In this document: positions 62,401 to 64,000 of the stretch, in pieces
Layout of the letters: the number at the start of each line of letters is the position of its first letter
How positions within the stretch are numbered: the stretch's first letter is position 1
Assembly: GCF_012931845.1 (NCBI RefSeq)
Contig: NZ_CP051884.1
Location: 372,001-436,000, forward strand
Length of the DNA stretch: 64,000 nucleotides
Direction: 5' to 3'
Source: Cellulomonas taurus
Lineage (GTDB): Bacteria; Actinomycetota; Actinomycetes; Actinomycetales; Cellulomonadaceae
Position numbers and translations under genes: made by a program
Notes under the pieces: generated by a model
Told to the model about the DNA's origin: nothing
Databases searched by the model: none
Seen by the model: the letters and a program-made list of their open reading frames with translations, nothing else

Positions 62401-64000
62401 ATGACTCTCAAGCGACTCACCCGCGGCCCCATCCCGTGGATCCTGCTCGGCGTCCTGGTGCTGTGGATCGGGGCGAGCTTCTTCACCTCCTCCGGGGTGC
62501 AGCGCATCGACACCTCCGACGGGCTTGCCCTGATCGAGGACGGCAAGGTCGAGCAGGCGAAGATCACCGAGGGCGTCCAGCGCGTCGACCTGGTGCTCGC
62601 CGACGACTTCGTCAAGGACGACAAGAACTACGGCAAGGACGTCCAGTTCAACTACGTCCTGCCCCAGGGGCCGACCGTGGTGGACGCGATCGCCAAGGCG
62701 GACCCGGACAAGGGCTACACCTCCGAGGTGCCCACCACCCCGTGGTGGAGCAGCCTGCTGACCCTGGTCCTGCCGTTCGTGATCATCGTCGGCCTGTTCT
62801 GGTTCCTGATGAGCTCGATGCAGGGCGGCGGCCGGGGTGCGATGGCCTTCGGCAAGTCCAAGGCGAAGCTGGTGTCCAAGGAGTCGCCGCAGGTCACGTT
62901 CGCCGACGTCGCCGGGGTGGACGAGGCGGTCGAGGAGCTGCAGGAGATCAAGGAGTTCCTCTCCGAGCCGGACAAGTTCCAGGCGGTCGGCGCCAAGATC
63001 CCGAAGGGCGTGCTGCTCTACGGCCCGCCCGGAACCGGCAAGACCCTGCTGGCCCGCGCGGTCGCCGGTGAGGCCGGGGTGCCGTTCTATTCGATCTCCG
63101 GGTCGGACTTCGTCGAGATGTTCGTCGGTGTCGGCGCCTCCCGGGTGCGTGACCTCTTCGACCAGGCGAAGCAGAACGCCCCGGCGATCATCTTCATCGA
63201 CGAGATCGACGCGGTGGGTCGCCACCGTGGCGCCGGGATGGGCGGCGGCCACGACGAGCGCGAGCAGACGCTGAACCAGATGCTGGTCGAGATGGACGGC
63301 TTCGACGTCAAGACCAACGTGATCCTGATCGCCGCCACCAACCGGCCGGACATCCTGGACCCGGCGCTGCTGCGCCCGGGCCGCTTCGACCGCCAGGTCG
63401 CCGTGGAGCCGCCGGACCTCAAGGGCCGGGAGCGGATCCTGCAGGTGCACGCCGCCGGGAAGCCGATGGCCACCGACGTGGACCTCAACGGCGTCGCGCG
63501 TCGCACCCCGGGCTTCACCGGTGCCGACCTGGCCAACGTGCTGAACGAGGCGGCGCTGCTGACCGCGCGGTCGAACGCGCAGATCATCGACAACCGGGCG
63601 CTGGACGAGGCGATCGACCGGGTCATCGCCGGACCGCAGAAGCGCACCCGCGTGATGAACATCAAGGAACTCAAGATCACCGCGTACCACGAGGGCGGTC
63701 ACGCCCTGGTGGCGGCGGCGCTGCGATACACCGACCCGGTGACCAAGGTGACGATCCTGCCCCGTGGCCGTGCCCTGGGCTACACGATGGTCATGCCCAC
63801 CGAGGACAAGTACTCCACCACCCGCAACGAGCTGCTGGACCAGCTGGCCTATGCGATGGGTGGCCGGGTGGCCGAGGAGCTGGTGTTCCACGACCCGACC
63901 ACCGGCGCCTCGAACGACATCGAGAAGGCATCCGGCACCGCCCGCAAGATGGTCACCCAGTTCGGGATGAGCACCAAGGTCGGCGCGGTCAAGCTCGGCC
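62401..64000 (+). CDS. ftsH: ATP-dependent zinc metalloprotease FtsH (partial, 3' end missing)
   Basis: The 533 codons present show the complete FtsH layout apart from the tail: first transmembrane helix ([16 protein letters not shown]), an extracytoplasmic domain, second helix ([19 protein letters not shown]), Walker A GPPGTGKT at residues 208-215, Walker [12 protein letters not shown], the second-region-of-homology [18 protein letters not shown], and the zinc motif HEGGH at 430-434. FtsH degrades misfolded or regulatory membrane proteins. ATG 62401 has no Shine-Dalgarno in the usual spacing. The gene runs past base 64000. Confidence 0.97.
   Translation, partial: MTLKRLTRGPIPWILLGVLVLWIGASFFTSSGVQRIDTSDGLALIEDGKVEQAKITEGVQRVDLVLADDFVKDDKNYGKDVQFNYVLPQGPTVVDAIAKADPDKGYTSEVPTTPWWSSLLTLVLPFVIIVGLFWFLMSSMQGGGRGAMAFGKSKAKLVSKESPQVTFADVAGVDEAVEELQEIKEFLSEPDKFQAVGAKIPKGVLLYGPPGTGKTLLARAVAGEAGVPFYSISGSDFVEMFVGVGASRVRDLFDQAKQNAPAIIFIDEIDAVGRHRGAGMGGGHDEREQTLNQMLVEMDGFDVKTNVILIAATNRPDILDPALLRPGRFDRQVAVEPPDLKGRERILQVHAAGKPMATDVDLNGVARRTPGFTGADLANVLNEAALLTARSNAQIIDNRALDEAIDRVIAGPQKRTRVMNIKELKITAYHEGGHALVAAALRYTDPVTKVTILPRGRALGYTMVMPTEDKYSTTRNELLDQLAYAMGGRVAEELVFHDPTTGASNDIEKASGTARKMVTQFGMSTKVGAVKLG

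Overview
The window is high-GC, densely coded DNA with many GTG starts and 1-4 nt start/stop overlaps. Menaquinone genes, mycothiol-type and RAMA proteins and actinobacterial gene orders (tRNA-Trp-secE-nusG-rplK-rplA; rpmG-MaoC-MaoC; ppa/dacB-zincin-tilS-hpt...ftsH) point to a Gram-positive actinobacterium. Micrococcales, perhaps Cellulomonadaceae, is my inference. No rRNA, phage, insertion sequence or CRISPR array is visible. All positions and identities were read by eye.

Layout. 1-19228: end of menG, menaquinone reductase, a complete 14-gene nuoA-N operon (complex I) and a polyprenyl diphosphate synthase, together a respiratory quinone/NADH module. 19229-26700: repeat-rich intergenic DNA, ferredoxin-NADP reductase, a RarD permease, a polar amino-acid ABC transporter, HtpX and YajQ. 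26810-28394: tRNA-Tyr, tRNA-Thr, tRNA-Met, rpmG and two MaoC-like dehydratases. 28481-33544: a LacI regulator divergent from tandem MFS transporters, then murB. 34024-39551: one minus-strand operon holding an ABC-2 exporter, an intact histidine kinase, its NarL-type regulator, a second kinase lacking its ATPase domain, and adenosine deaminase. 39636-43665: aminotransferase, tRNA-Trp, secE, nusG, rplK, rplA. 43757-51775: small membrane proteins, a thiamine-binding protein, a RAMA-domain protein, hydrolase, dehydrogenase and metY-metX. 52141-58298: NlpC/P60 peptidase, pyrophosphatase, DD-carboxypeptidase, zincin, tilS, hpt. 58465-62121: an accessory cassette inserted between hpt and ftsH. 62401-64000: ftsH, cut by the window edge.

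The best candidate for an undescribed system is that cassette: a small helical protein, a 659-residue protein joining a WXG100-like helical N-terminus to an alpha/beta hydrolase, and two tandem, very similar lipoproteins. Its architecture resembles a type VII-secreted lipase toxin with membrane-anchored immunity lipoproteins, and M. tuberculosis keeps type VII substrates (espACD, esxVW, PE32/PPE65) in the same hpt-ftsH interval. The second candidate is the metY-metX leader, which holds an apparently leaderless seven-residue peptide, MTCRMCR, followed by a foldable RNA and a C-rich tract. Other points of interest are a pseudokinase-like histidine kinase, DosR-like boxes before menJ-nuo, paired LacI operators, and a repeated leaderless-promoter pattern.
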